Assembly: GCA_900770805.1 (NCBI GenBank)
Contig: CAAGLP010000144.1
Location: 1-24,814, forward strand
DNA length: 24,814 nt
Source of the DNA: an uncultured Paraprevotella sp.
Lineage (GTDB): Bacteria; Bacteroidota; Bacteroidia; Bacteroidales; Bacteroidaceae
Reading direction: 5' to 3'
Positions 8,026-15,714 of the stretch are shown here, one piece after another; within the stretch, counting starts at the first letter, position 1; every line of letters starts with the position of its first letter. The notes under the pieces were generated by a model. That model searched no databases. It was given only the letters and a program-made list of their open reading frames with translations, and was not told the DNA's origin. The translations under genes and the position numbers were made by a program.

Positions 8026-8436
8026 ATGATTACCTACAACACCATCAACGTATCCATACCGGACATAGACAAGAACCAGGTTTCCGAATGGATTGACAGA
8101 GTGGCTGCGTCCTACGGAAAACGTGTGGATTTGGTGAACTATATTTTCGTGGACGACGAGGAAATCCTGAGAATCAACCGCCAGTTCATAGGTCATGACT
8201 ATTATACGGACCATATCGGATTTGACAACTGCCAGGGTAACCTCCTTGCCGGCGACACATACATCTCTTTAGATACCGTGCGCACCAATTCTGAACTGTT
8301 CGGTACAGACTACGAAGAGGAGCTGCATCGAGTCATCATTCATAGCATCCTACACCTTTGTGGCATAGACGACCAGACAGAAGAGGAGCGTCAAGAAATG
8401 GAAGAAGCCGAGAACATGGCTTTAGCTATGAGATAA
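8026..8436 (+). CDS. ybeY: Endoribonuclease YbeY (rRNA maturation factor)
   Basis: A 136-residue YbeY/UPF0054 metalloprotein, associated with 16S rRNA 3' maturation and late ribosome quality control. NYIFVDDEEILRINRQF and the DTYISLD strand are typical. The metal motif reads HSILHLCGIDD. His106 and His110 are kept, but the position of the third histidine in the canonical H-x3-H-x5-H is Asp116. As far as I recall, Bacteroidetes homologues share this change, so it is probably a lineage feature rather than inactivation. The gene follows the S41 protease after 27 bp and is the last member of the plus-strand cluster. It is followed by strong hairpins facing the convergent patatin gene. Confidence 0.9.
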   Translation: MITYNTINVSIPDIDKNQVSEWIDRVAASYGKRVDLVNYIFVDDEEILRINRQFIGHDYYTDHIGFDNCQGNLLAGDTYISLDTVRTNSELFGTDYEEELHRVIIHSILHLCGIDDQTEEERQEMEEAENMALAMR

Positions 8437-8490
8437 AGACAAAAAGCGGCTATCGAAACATTTGTAAAATACTCTCACACACCCTTCATT

Positions 8491-8539
8491 TTGTTCTCAA
8501 TGATGACGGGGCTTGTCCTCATTGAGAACAAGCCCCGTC
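8491..8539. terminator. Interleaved alternative hairpins between ybeY and patatin genes
   Basis: Two strong inverted repeats share sequence. Hairpin A pairs TTGTTCTCAATGA (8491-8503) with TCATTGAGAACAA (8519-8531): 13 perfect pairs, 15-nt loop. Hairpin B pairs GACGGGGCTTGT (8505-8516) with ACAAGCCCCGTC (8528-8539): 12 perfect pairs, 11-nt loop. They compete for 8528-8531, and the 5' arm of B lies in the loop of A. Position between converging genes suggests bidirectional termination. A T run (8553-8557) lies 13 nt beyond hairpin B on the plus strand, so this is not a textbook terminator. Confidence 0.6.
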
Positions 8540-8559
8540 GTCGGAATAACTGTTTTTAC

Positions 8560-9420
8560 TTATTTTACATTCCGTAATACCTCCATCATCTGCTCACGTC
8601 CGAGTTTGGCAATAGCCTCTGCCTCGTCATAGTCATGACTACCATATTCGCCAAGAGCAACGTTCAGGTAGATATCAGGAGGGGTGAGGCGCAAAGCCAG
8701 CTCTGTGTTGCGCTTCATCAAAATGGAAATGGTATCGTAGGTTAGGGAGATATAGTTGTTGCTAAGAGCATTCAGGCCTGCTTGTAACTTGCGAGACAGA
8801 ATGCTGAAGGGCGAAGCCTTGCCCTCAACCTGCTGGCGTTCTTCCTCATCGTCTTCCCATTCATAATCATCCAGATTAACAGCCACCAGGATATCACCCT
8901 CGGTACGTGCCACACGGTCTAAAGGAAGACCGTTGGTGATAGCACCGTCTATGAGCAACATATCGGCATGCTCTACAGGACGGAAGAGCATGGGAATGGA
9001 AATGCTGGCACGTATAGCATCATAAAGACTTCCACTACGGAACACCACTTCCTTGCCCTCTTTAAGATCTGTTGCCACCGCACAATAAGGAATTTTCAAA
9101 TCCTCAATATTGCAATCAGGAACAATTGCCTTGAGTGCATCCATAATACGGTTTCCCTTCACCAAAGCATGAGGGCTGAGAGTAAAATCCACCAGACTAA
9201 AGACCTCACGGTCGGTGAGATCATACATCCATTCCTTCACCTTGTCCAGTCCACCTGTAGCATATAGGCCTCCTATCAGCGCACCCATGGAAGTTCCAGC
9301 TATGGAGGTTATCTCATAACCGGATTCTTCCAAAGCCTCTATGGCGCCAATGTGAGCAAAACCTTTTGCACCTCCACTGGCCAGTACCAGTGCCACCTTC
9401 TGTCTTGTGTTTGTTGGCAT
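8560..9420 (-). CDS. Patatin-like phospholipase family protein (RssA-like)
   Basis: A 286-residue patatin-family serine acyl hydrolase. All hallmarks are near the N terminus and in the middle: the oxyanion loop ASGGAKGFAHIG (about 14-25), the nucleophile elbow GTSMG with Ser44, and the catalytic DGA motif with Asp158 in LIDGAITNGLPLD. The protein has no signal peptide and looks cytoplasmic or peripherally membrane bound. Such proteins hydrolyse acyl esters of phospholipids or related lipids; the substrate here is not known. The C-terminal 100 residues are charged (EWEDDEEERQQ) and then helical. It is the third gene in line after dapB and lepB, starting 39 bp after lepB stops. No separate promoter was recognised. 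Confidence 0.88.
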   Translation of the reverse strand: MPTNTRQKVALVLASGGAKGFAHIGAIEALEESGYEITSIAGTSMGALIGGLYATGGLDKVKEWMYDLTDREVFSLVDFTLSPHALVKGNRIMDALKAIVPDCNIEDLKIPYCAVATDLKEGKEVVFRSGSLYDAIRASISIPMLFRPVEHADMLLIDGAITNGLPLDRVARTEGDILVAVNLDDYEWEDDEEERQQVEGKASPFSILSRKLQAGLNALSNNYISLTYDTISILMKRNTELALRLTPPDIYLNVALGEYGSHDYDEAEAIAKLGREQMMEVLRNVK

Positions 9421-9459
9421 ATACCTTTATATATTATATATGGAGGCTGGAAACAGAGT

Positions 9460-10881
9460 CTATTTGATATTATCTACAAGGCGGAACATTCGATTCCAAC
9501 GTATTCCACTCAAACCACCACGGTCTGGATCCAATGACAGCCAAATAACAATGGGTTTGCCAACGATGTGATCCTCGGGAACGAAACCCCAATAGCGTGA
9601 ATCTGCACTATTGTGACGATTGTCGCCCTGCATCCAATAATAGTCCATCTTGAATGTGTATTCCGTAGTCTCCTTGCCATTTATCAGTATGCGCCCATCG
9701 TTTGTCACCTGCAAATCGTTGCCCTCGTAAATACGAATGGGACGCTCGTAAACGGGAAGGTTCTCCATTGTCAACTGGATGGTCTCTCCCTTGGCTGGTA
9801 TCCAAATGGGACCGTAGTTATCGCATGTCCAACCTGTATGCCCATTCAATGGATACAGAAAACCGCTCTCCTCCTGCTTGTGATACTCAATGCTTGCCAC
9901 AAGGTCTGGACGTGCCTCAAGGGTAGCCTTGGCCTTGGCGGTCAAAGGCATATGTCCCCAATTCTTCAGCGACATCAGGTCTTCATGGGAGATACCAAGT
10001 TCCCTGATTAGTGTTTCAGGAAGTGATTGGTTCAGCACCACGTCATAATTGTACTGAACATCATCGGGTTCTTTATTTGCCACCCCATCCAAATATATGA
10101 TATGATCACGTATCTCCAGAGTCTGGCCTGGGAGTCCGACACAGCGTTTCACATAGTTCTCCCTACGGTCTACAGGGCGCCATGCAACCTCGCCAAACTG
10201 AGCAGGAACCGACTTGACATAATCACTACCCGTCTGTATAGCATAGTTATAGAAGCGATACTGTTCCAGAGCAGACATACTGTCCAGATTGGCAGGCACA
10301 TCCATGTTGTACATGTACAATTCCTTGCACATACGGTAGTAGTCCGTATTCTGCCAGTTATAGGCTATAGTGTCACCCGCAGGATAGTTAAAGACAACGA
10401 TATCGTTCAATGTTACCTTCTTGGGAGTAACACGCTTGTAGTCCCACTGAACACTCTCGATGTAACTCTTCCCCAATCCCAAAGGCAAGGTATGCTGACA
10501 CAATGGGGCATGCAGAGGAGTCTGAGGCACACGGGGGCCATAGGACATTTTACTCACGAATAGATAATCACCTACAAGCAAACTCTTCTCAAGAGAACTG
10601 GATGGTATGGTGTAGTTCTGAAAGAAATAGATGTTGACAAAATAAACAGCTACCAGTGCAAACACAATAGCATCCACCCATGACATGACTGTACGCAGAA
10701 TGGGATCCTCCAAATCTTTCCACCAGCCCCAATTTATCTTCTTGGTCACATAGGCATCAAAAATGAATGGCAACACTATCACTCCCCACCACGACTGGAT
10801 CCATACCAGAAACGCGATGTATAGGACACAGGCCACAAGACCCTTCGCCCAATCCTTCTTCGTTGGCTTGTATTTCTTCAT
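9460..10881 (-). CDS. lepB: Signal peptidase I (LepB), large Bacteroidales form
   Basis: A 473-residue membrane peptidase that removes Sec and Tat signal peptides outside the cytoplasmic membrane. Two hydrophobic segments are visible (about 13-42 and 66-88). The catalytic serine region reads IPSSSLEKSLLVGDYLFVSK, with Ser96 as the likely nucleophile and Leu97 where many bacteria have Met. The general-base lysine is Lys245 in YVKRCVGLPGQ, and the C-terminal box GDNRHNSADSRYWGFVP is intact. The Ser-Lys spacing is 149 residues against about 55 in the E. coli enzyme, so a large insertion (roughly 115-235, Tyr-rich) sits between the catalytic boxes. The long form is usual in Bacteroidales. It begins 13 bp after the dapB stop. 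Confidence 0.92.
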   Translation of the reverse strand: MKKYKPTKKDWAKGLVACVLYIAFLVWIQSWWGVIVLPFIFDAYVTKKINWGWWKDLEDPILRTVMSWVDAIVFALVAVYFVNIYFFQNYTIPSSSLEKSLLVGDYLFVSKMSYGPRVPQTPLHAPLCQHTLPLGLGKSYIESVQWDYKRVTPKKVTLNDIVVFNYPAGDTIAYNWQNTDYYRMCKELYMYNMDVPANLDSMSALEQYRFYNYAIQTGSDYVKSVPAQFGEVAWRPVDRRENYVKRCVGLPGQTLEIRDHIIYLDGVANKEPDDVQYNYDVVLNQSLPETLIRELGISHEDLMSLKNWGHMPLTAKAKATLEARPDLVASIEYHKQEESGFLYPLNGHTGWTCDNYGPIWIPAKGETIQLTMENLPVYERPIRIYEGNDLQVTNDGRILINGKETTEYTFKMDYYWMQGDNRHNSADSRYWGFVPEDHIVGKPIVIWLSLDPDRGGLSGIRWNRMFRLVDNIK

Positions 10882-10894
10882 ATGACAAGGGGAC

Positions 10895-11650
10895 TTAGAA
10901 CTTGAACAAATCCGACATGGTCAACAATCCCTCGTGACCTGCCGTATACTCTGCCGCCAACACTGCTCCAAGAGCGAAGCCCTTTCTGGAATGCGCATCA
11001 TGAGTAATAGTTATGCTGTCTGCTTCGCTCTCCCATGCTATGGTATGTATGCCAGGTACTTCATCACGTCGGATGCTGTCTATGCGCAGTTTGTCTTCAG
11101 CGACCTCTGCCGTCCCTTCCTTGCTGCCATCCGGATTGGTAAGCATACCGAATTCCCATCCATTCAAGCGCTCCACCTCGGCCACCAGTTCTTCACCAAG
11201 GGTAATGCCGGTACCAGAGGGATGGTCTAGTTTATGTATGTGATGTACTTCTTCGAGCACAGGAACATAGGAATCAAAACCATTCATGATGCGTGCAAGA
11301 TAACGGTTCACCGCACGGAAAATAGTAACGCCCAAACTGAAATTGGAACTCCAGAACAAAGTCTTGCCCTGCTCCGTACACATTTTCTTGACTTCCTCAC
11401 CATGTTGCGGAATCCAACCTGTACTGCCACTCACCACCTTCACACCATGCTTAAAGGCCCTCAGGTAGTTATCATATGCAGTATGCGGTGCAGTAAACTC
11501 TATGGCTACATCAGCACTCTTGAAAGCCTCGCTGTCAAAATCCTGTTGATTGTCTATATCTATGATGCAGACTATTTCGTGACCACGACCCAAGGCTATT
11601 TCCTCTATCATACGGCCCATCTTGCCGTATCCTATTAAAGCTATTTTCAT
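10895..11650 (-). CDS. dapB: 4-hydroxy-tetrahydrodipicolinate reductase (DapB)
   Basis: A 251-residue NAD(P)H-dependent reductase in the diaminopimelate/lysine pathway. The N-terminal dinucleotide-binding loop is GYGKMG (residues 7-12). The substrate and catalytic motif is EVHHIHKLDHPSGTG, with His136 and Lys140 in the positions of the E. coli pair His159/Lys163. The sequence is a little shorter than the E. coli enzyme (273), as in other Bacteroidetes. The start at 11650 is chosen because it opens the Rossmann strand MKIALIGYG; the frame continues to 11674 but that would cross the -7 box. It is the first gene of the dapB-lepB-patatin unit and has an excellent promoter. Confidence 0.93.
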   Translation of the reverse strand: MKIALIGYGKMGRMIEEIALGRGHEIVCIIDIDNQQDFDSEAFKSADVAIEFTAPHTAYDNYLRAFKHGVKVVSGSTGWIPQHGEEVKKMCTEQGKTLFWSSNFSLGVTIFRAVNRYLARIMNGFDSYVPVLEEVHHIHKLDHPSGTGITLGEELVAEVERLNGWEFGMLTNPDGSKEGTAEVAEDKLRIDSIRRDEVPGIHTIAWESEADSITITHDAHSRKGFALGAVLAAEYTAGHEGLLTMSDLFKF

Positions 11651-11673
11651 ATAAATTTCTCTTCTTAATTGCA

Positions 11674-11704
11674 CAAAGGTACGAATAAGTAAGATAAACT
11701 CAAA
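11674..11704 (-). promoter_or_regulatory. dapB promoter (Bacteroidetes type)
   Basis: On the minus strand TTTG (11704-11701), 19 bp, then TACCTTTG (11681-11674) match the TTTG-N19/20-TAnnTTTG consensus. The start of transcription is expected near 11668, leaving a leader of about 18-20 nt before the dapB ATG. Confidence 0.65.
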
Positions 11705-11734
11705 GTAAATTAAGTAAACTCAAAGCAAATTAAA
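11695..11734 (-). repeat. 20-bp tandem direct repeat covering the dapB -33 region
   Basis: Two adjacent copies of TAAACTCAAAGyAAATTAAr (11695-11714 and 11715-11734) differ at two positions. The first copy contains the -33 element of dapB, and the second places another CAAA 20 bp upstream. A period near two helical turns would put both copies on the same face of the helix, as for a dimeric regulator. No further copies are evident in the rest of the 11735-11934 spacer. Confidence 0.6.
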
Positions 11735-11880
11735 CATTATTTGTGAATTAGGCCACCATGATAGCAGTTTAGATGCCTTCTGCCGACATCAAAGAGCGCG
11801 TTTCATGAACGTTTTATCAAAATAATTCGTTTCTTTTACCTATGGTATTGCATACTCATACTCGGAAATACTCAAATAAA

Positions 11881-11912
11881 TTTGGCATTTTGCTCGCTTA
11901 ATCGTATCTTTG
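11881..11912 (+). promoter_or_regulatory. Promoter of DUF2851-dprA unit
   Basis: TTTG (11881-11884), 20 bp, then TATCTTTG (11905-11912) fit the Bacteroidetes consensus. Transcription should begin near 11918, about 17 nt before the ATG at 11935. It diverges from the dapB promoter; the sequence between them holds no gene. Confidence 0.6.
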
Positions 11913-11934
11913 CCGTCAAAATGACACTACGCGC

Positions 11935-13158
11935 ATGGAGAAACTTCTCCACTATGTATGGATGCACAAGCTTCTGCCGTCAAGAACGCTGACAACCACC
12001 GACGGCAAAGTGATAGAGATTCTGGACCCTGGCCAGCACAACGGCAATCAAGGTCCCGACTTTCTTAATGCACGCATAAAAACGGACGACATCATATGGG
12101 CTGGCAATGTGGAGATACATACATCCTCCAGTGATTGGAACAAGCACAAGCATCATATGGATCCTGTCTACAATACCACTATCCTTCATGTGGTGGAAAA
12201 AGCAGATAGCGAGATACGTACACAAAGCGGACAAATTGTGCCACAGGTAACAATAAGCGTGCCACAGAATATAAAGGACAATTACGAGGAACTGCTTCGC
12301 ACAACCGACTATCCACGCTGTCATAAGTTCGTACAAAACATAGAACCTATCAAAGCGCATGCGTGGTTCGACGCTCTACTGGCAGAAAGGATGGAGTCAC
12401 GCTCACAAAGGATACTGAACATTCTAAAAGAGTGTCGTGGAGACTGGGAACAAACAACCTTTATCACCTTGGCACGCAACTTCGGTTTCGGTCTGAACGG
12501 TGACATCTTCGAGATGTGGGCAAAACAGCTTCCACTTGCTGCAGCCGGCAAACACCGAGACAATCTGTTTCAGGTGGAGTGCATGTTCCTTGGACTTGCA
12601 GGACTGATTGACAAAATCGCAGACGAGAACCTTAGAAACAGGATGTACGCTGAATACAAGTTCCTAAGCCACAAGTTTACCTTGCCGGAACCCATGCAAA
12701 CCTCCAACTGGCACTACCTGCGCACCAGGCCACAAAACTTCCCAGACGTGCGCATCAGACAGATGGCGAGGTTATTCCACGAAGGACATTGCACACTAAG
12801 CAGCATACTGGAGGCCACAACGCTTGAAGATATAGACAACAAACTGGCCTCAGCAGGTATAAGCAAGGGTAGCCGCACACTCATAATCATAAACACTGTG
12901 GCAAACCTGCTTTACGCATACGACCTATACCACGGAACATACGACTATCGCACACGTGCCGTGGAGATGCTGGAACAACTGCCAGGCGAAAAGAACTACA
13001 TTCTGAAACAATGGAAGGCATGCGGCATGAATGTGGGCACAGCCTATGACAGCCAGGCTCTGATACAACTGAAAAAGGAATATTGCGACCATAGCAAATG
13101 TCTTGAATGCCGTTTTGGCTTCGAGTATATTTCGCACCTAATGAAACAGAATGGATAA
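11935..13158 (+). CDS. DUF2851 family protein
   Basis: A 407-residue protein of the DUF2851 family, common in Bacteroidetes and of unknown function. The N-terminal block is diagnostic: LLHYVWMHKLLPSRTLTTTDG, DPGQHNGNQGPDFLNARI, WAGNVEIHTSSSDW, then NTTILHVV. This region (1-110) resembles a nuclease-like core, with its Asp/Glu/His clusters (GPDF, VEIH), but that is only a guess. The middle is helical, and the C terminus carries a cysteine cluster (EYCDHSKCLECRFGFEYI, about residues 380-400) that could bind a metal. There is no signal peptide. The last 8 bp overlap the start of dprA, so the two are probably expressed together. Association with a DNA-processing gene is suggestive but not proof of a related role. 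Confidence 0.82.
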   Translation: MEKLLHYVWMHKLLPSRTLTTTDGKVIEILDPGQHNGNQGPDFLNARIKTDDIIWAGNVEIHTSSSDWNKHKHHMDPVYNTTILHVVEKADSEIRTQSGQIVPQVTISVPQNIKDNYEELLRTTDYPRCHKFVQNIEPIKAHAWFDALLAERMESRSQRILNILKECRGDWEQTTFITLARNFGFGLNGDIFEMWAKQLPLAAAGKHRDNLFQVECMFLGLAGLIDKIADENLRNRMYAEYKFLSHKFTLPEPMQTSNWHYLRTRPQNFPDVRIRQMARLFHEGHCTLSSILEATTLEDIDNKLASAGISKGSRTLIIINTVANLLYAYDLYHGTYDYRTRAVEMLEQLPGEKNYILKQWKACGMNVGTAYDSQALIQLKKEYCDHSKCLECRFGFEYISHLMKQNG

Positions 13159-14272
13159 GGAGACTCTATACATGATGGCACTGACGAGAGTTCCCAAACT
13201 GAACTACTCGCAACAAAGGATGCTGGTGGAAACACTAGGCAGTGCTACGGCTGTATATGAGAACAGGCATAACATCATGGATGCCTTTCCCGATGCTACC
13301 ACGGCGTTAAAGGAGAATCTTGCCTACATGGATTCCTGTCTGCCAAGGTGTGAAGAGGAAATGGAATGGGCTGATAAAGTCAGGGTGGACTGCATCAGCT
13401 TCTTGGATACCCGTTTCCCTGTGCGTCTGAAGGAGTGCGACGATGCCCCAATGATGCTATACTATCGCGGTACGGCCGATTTGAATAAAAAACGCATCAT
13501 CAGCATGGTAGGTACACGCAAGATTACCGACTATGGACGACAGATGTGTGAGGTATTCATCAAAGAACTGGCTGATTTGTGTCCGGACATACTGGTAATG
13601 AGCGGTCTGGCCTACGGAGTGGACATACAATGCCACCGCCAGGCTCTGCAGAACAAAATGGATACCATTGGCGTACTGGCACACGGTTTGGACCAGATAT
13701 ACCCTAGCTTGCACCGCAATACGGCAAAGGAGATGCTGGAACATGGTGGACTATTGACGGAATTTATGTCGCGGACCACCATAGAAAAGCGATACTTCGT
13801 ACAACGTAACCGCATAGTGGCAGGCTGCTCGGATGCAACAATAGTAGTGGAGAGCGCCTCACGCGGAGGTAGCCTCATCACAGCAGAGATAGCACAGAGT
13901 TATGACAGAGAAGTCTTTGCTTTCCCCGGTCGCATGACAGACACCCAGTCGGATGGATGCAACAGAATCATAGCCAATAATACCGCCGGATTGCTGACTT
14001 GTGCAGAGGACTTCGTAAGAGCCATGGGATGGCAGGATGACAAAGCCAGACAGAAGCAACTGGCCGATGGTGTACAGCAGGAATTGTTTTCAGACCTTTC
14101 TGATGAAGAACAACTAATTGTAAACGCACTGCGCAACAAAGACCGCCTGCAACTGAATATTCTTTCTGTCAACACTGGCATACCGGCAGGCAAACTAAGC
14201 GGACTGCTCTTCACCATGGAGATGAAAGGTGTAGTACGCATGATCCCAGGCGGTATGTATCGCCTTAACTGA
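13151..14272 (+). CDS. dprA: DNA-processing protein DprA
   Basis: A 373-residue DprA/Smf protein, which loads RecA on incoming single-stranded DNA during natural transformation. Regions in order: an N-terminal helix-hairpin-helix/SAM-like part (1-75, with LGSATAVYENRHNI), the Rossmann-like DprA core (about 80-290) with SMVGTRKITDYG, MSGLAYGVDIQCHRQAL, NRIVAGCSDATIVVES and SRGGSLITAEIA, and FAFPGRMTD.. SDGCNRII, then a C-terminal winged helix (about 310-373) ending in GGMYRLN. All core motifs are present, so it appears functional. It starts inside the DUF2851 gene (8-bp overlap). Other competence genes are not in the window. Confidence 0.92.
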   Translation: MDKETLYMMALTRVPKLNYSQQRMLVETLGSATAVYENRHNIMDAFPDATTALKENLAYMDSCLPRCEEEMEWADKVRVDCISFLDTRFPVRLKECDDAPMMLYYRGTADLNKKRIISMVGTRKITDYGRQMCEVFIKELADLCPDILVMSGLAYGVDIQCHRQALQNKMDTIGVLAHGLDQIYPSLHRNTAKEMLEHGGLLTEFMSRTTIEKRYFVQRNRIVAGCSDATIVVESASRGGSLITAEIAQSYDREVFAFPGRMTDTQSDGCNRIIANNTAGLLTCAEDFVRAMGWQDDKARQKQLADGVQQELFSDLSDEEQLIVNALRNKDRLQLNILSVNTGIPAGKLSGLLFTMEMKGVVRMIPGGMYRLN

Positions 14273-14309
14273 ACATAACAAACCCAAGATATAAACATAC
14301 AATAATAAT

Positions 14310-15674
14310 ATGAGCAAGCAGAAACGCTTCTTCCTCAGCGAAGAGGAGATACCCACACAATGGTACAACATCCAGGCGGACATGCCCAACAAGCCCATGC
14401 CCATGCTGGATCCCAAGACCAAGAAGCCGATGACCCCGGAAGATATGTTCCCTCTCTTCTCCATGGAGGCCAGCCGCCAGGAGATGGACCAAGAGCATGC
14501 ATGGATTGACATCCCCGAGGCCGTTCGCGAACAATACAAGTACTACCGCAGCACACCTCTGGTGCGCGCCTACAGATTAGAAAAGGCAATAGATACACCT
14601 GCACACATATACTTCAAGAACGAGAGCGTAAGCCCCATCGGTAGTCATAAGCTAAATAGTGCCCTGGCACAGGCATACTACTGCAAACAGGAGGGTGTGA
14701 CCAACATCACCACCGAGACAGGTGCCGGCCAATGGGGATGTGCACTAAGCTATGCCGCCAAGGTATTCGGTCTGGAGGCTGCAGTGTATCAGGTGAAAAT
14801 CAGCTACGAGCAGAAGCCTTACCGCCGTGCCATCATGCAGAGCTATGGTGCACAGGTTACCCCATCTCCCTCAATGTCCACACGCGCTGGCAAGGACGTA
14901 CTTACAGTAGACCCCAACAACAACGGTTCATTAGGAACAGCAATATCCGAGGCTGTGGAATTGGCCATGACCACGCCTAATTGCAAATATGTACTTGGTT
15001 CCGTCATGAACCACGTGTCTCTGCATCAGACCATCATAGGACTGGAGGCCGAGAAGCAGATGCAGATGGCAGGAGAATACCCCGACATTGTGATAGGATG
15101 CTTCGGTGGCGGTTCCAACTTTGCCGGAATCTCATTCCCCTTCATGCGTCATGTCTTCAGCGGAGAACGCAAGACCCGCTTCATTGCCGCCGAGCCTGCC
15201 AGTTGTCCCAAACTGACACGCGGCCAGTTCCAATACGACTTCGGTGACCTTAGTGGTCTGACTCCGTTGATGCCCATGTACACTTTGGGCCACAATTTCA
15301 TGCCAGCCAACATCCATGCTGGAGGTTTGCGCTACCATGGTGCCGGCGTGATAATTTCACAGTTGCTGAAGGATGGTTACATGGAGGCCGTGGATCTGAA
15401 ACAGTCGGATACATTCAAGGCTGGCCTACTCTTTGCCAAGGAGGAAGGTATTATCCCTGCTCCAGAATCATGCCATGCCATTGCTGCTGCCATTGCCGAA
15501 GCAGAGAAATGCAAGGAGACAGGCGAGGAGAAAGTAATCTTATTCAACCTCTCTGGCCATGGCCTCATTGATATGGCAGCATACACCCAGTACCTTGCAG
15601 GCAACCTCTTCGACCACGAAGTTTCGGACGAGGAAGTAACACGCAACGTAAAAGAATTGGAGCAGATTATTTGA
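14310..15674 (+). CDS. Tryptophan synthase beta-like PLP enzyme (TrpB2 type)
   Basis: A 454-residue fold-type II PLP enzyme. The PLP lysine is Lys114 in SPIGSHKLNSA, the glutamate loop is TETGAGQWG, and the phosphate-binding loop is CFGGGSNFAG. The N-terminal extension (1-75, with GxP-rich MLDPKTKKPMTPEDMFPLF) and overall length of about 450 mark the TrpB2 group rather than the standard 390-residue TrpB1 that works with TrpA. No trpA or other trp gene is adjacent. TrpB2 enzymes can condense indole with serine, possibly salvaging indole. It lies 37 bp after dprA. No promoter box is visible in that gap, so it may be read from upstream. Confidence 0.88.
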   Translation: MSKQKRFFLSEEEIPTQWYNIQADMPNKPMPMLDPKTKKPMTPEDMFPLFSMEASRQEMDQEHAWIDIPEAVREQYKYYRSTPLVRAYRLEKAIDTPAHIYFKNESVSPIGSHKLNSALAQAYYCKQEGVTNITTETGAGQWGCALSYAAKVFGLEAAVYQVKISYEQKPYRRAIMQSYGAQVTPSPSMSTRAGKDVLTVDPNNNGSLGTAISEAVELAMTTPNCKYVLGSVMNHVSLHQTIIGLEAEKQMQMAGEYPDIVIGCFGGGSNFAGISFPFMRHVFSGERKTRFIAAEPASCPKLTRGQFQYDFGDLSGLTPLMPMYTLGHNFMPANIHAGGLRYHGAGVIISQLLKDGYMEAVDLKQSDTFKAGLLFAKEEGIIPAPESCHAIAAAIAEAEKCKETGEEKVILFNLSGHGLIDMAAYTQYLAGNLFDHEVSDEEVTRNVKELEQII

Positions 15675-15678
15675 TATA

Positions 15679-15705
15679 CAGGCACAGGTAGTCCCTTTGT
15701 GCCTG
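15679..15705. terminator. Hairpin between convergent trpB2 and HAD genes
   Basis: CAGGCACA (15679-15686) pairs with TGTGCCTG (15698-15705): 8 perfect pairs with an 11-nt loop. It begins 4 bp after the trpB2 stop and ends 9 bp before the HAD stop. There is no T run on either strand, so its role as a bidirectional terminator rests on position. Confidence 0.45.
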
Positions 15706-15714
15706 CCCAAAGAA

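Noticed and set aside
10307..10320. Perfect 14-bp palindrome TTGTACATGTACAA inside lepB
   Set aside because: It encodes ordinary residues in the insertion region, is single copy in the window, and a palindrome of this size can occur by chance.
11651..11674. Upstream in-frame start for dapB
   Set aside because: It would place the start codon inside the -7 promoter box, and the Rossmann strand begins directly at 11650.
11838..11875. Three ATACTC hexamers in the dapB-DUF2851 spacer
   Set aside because: Irregular spacing and low complexity; not enough to call an operator.
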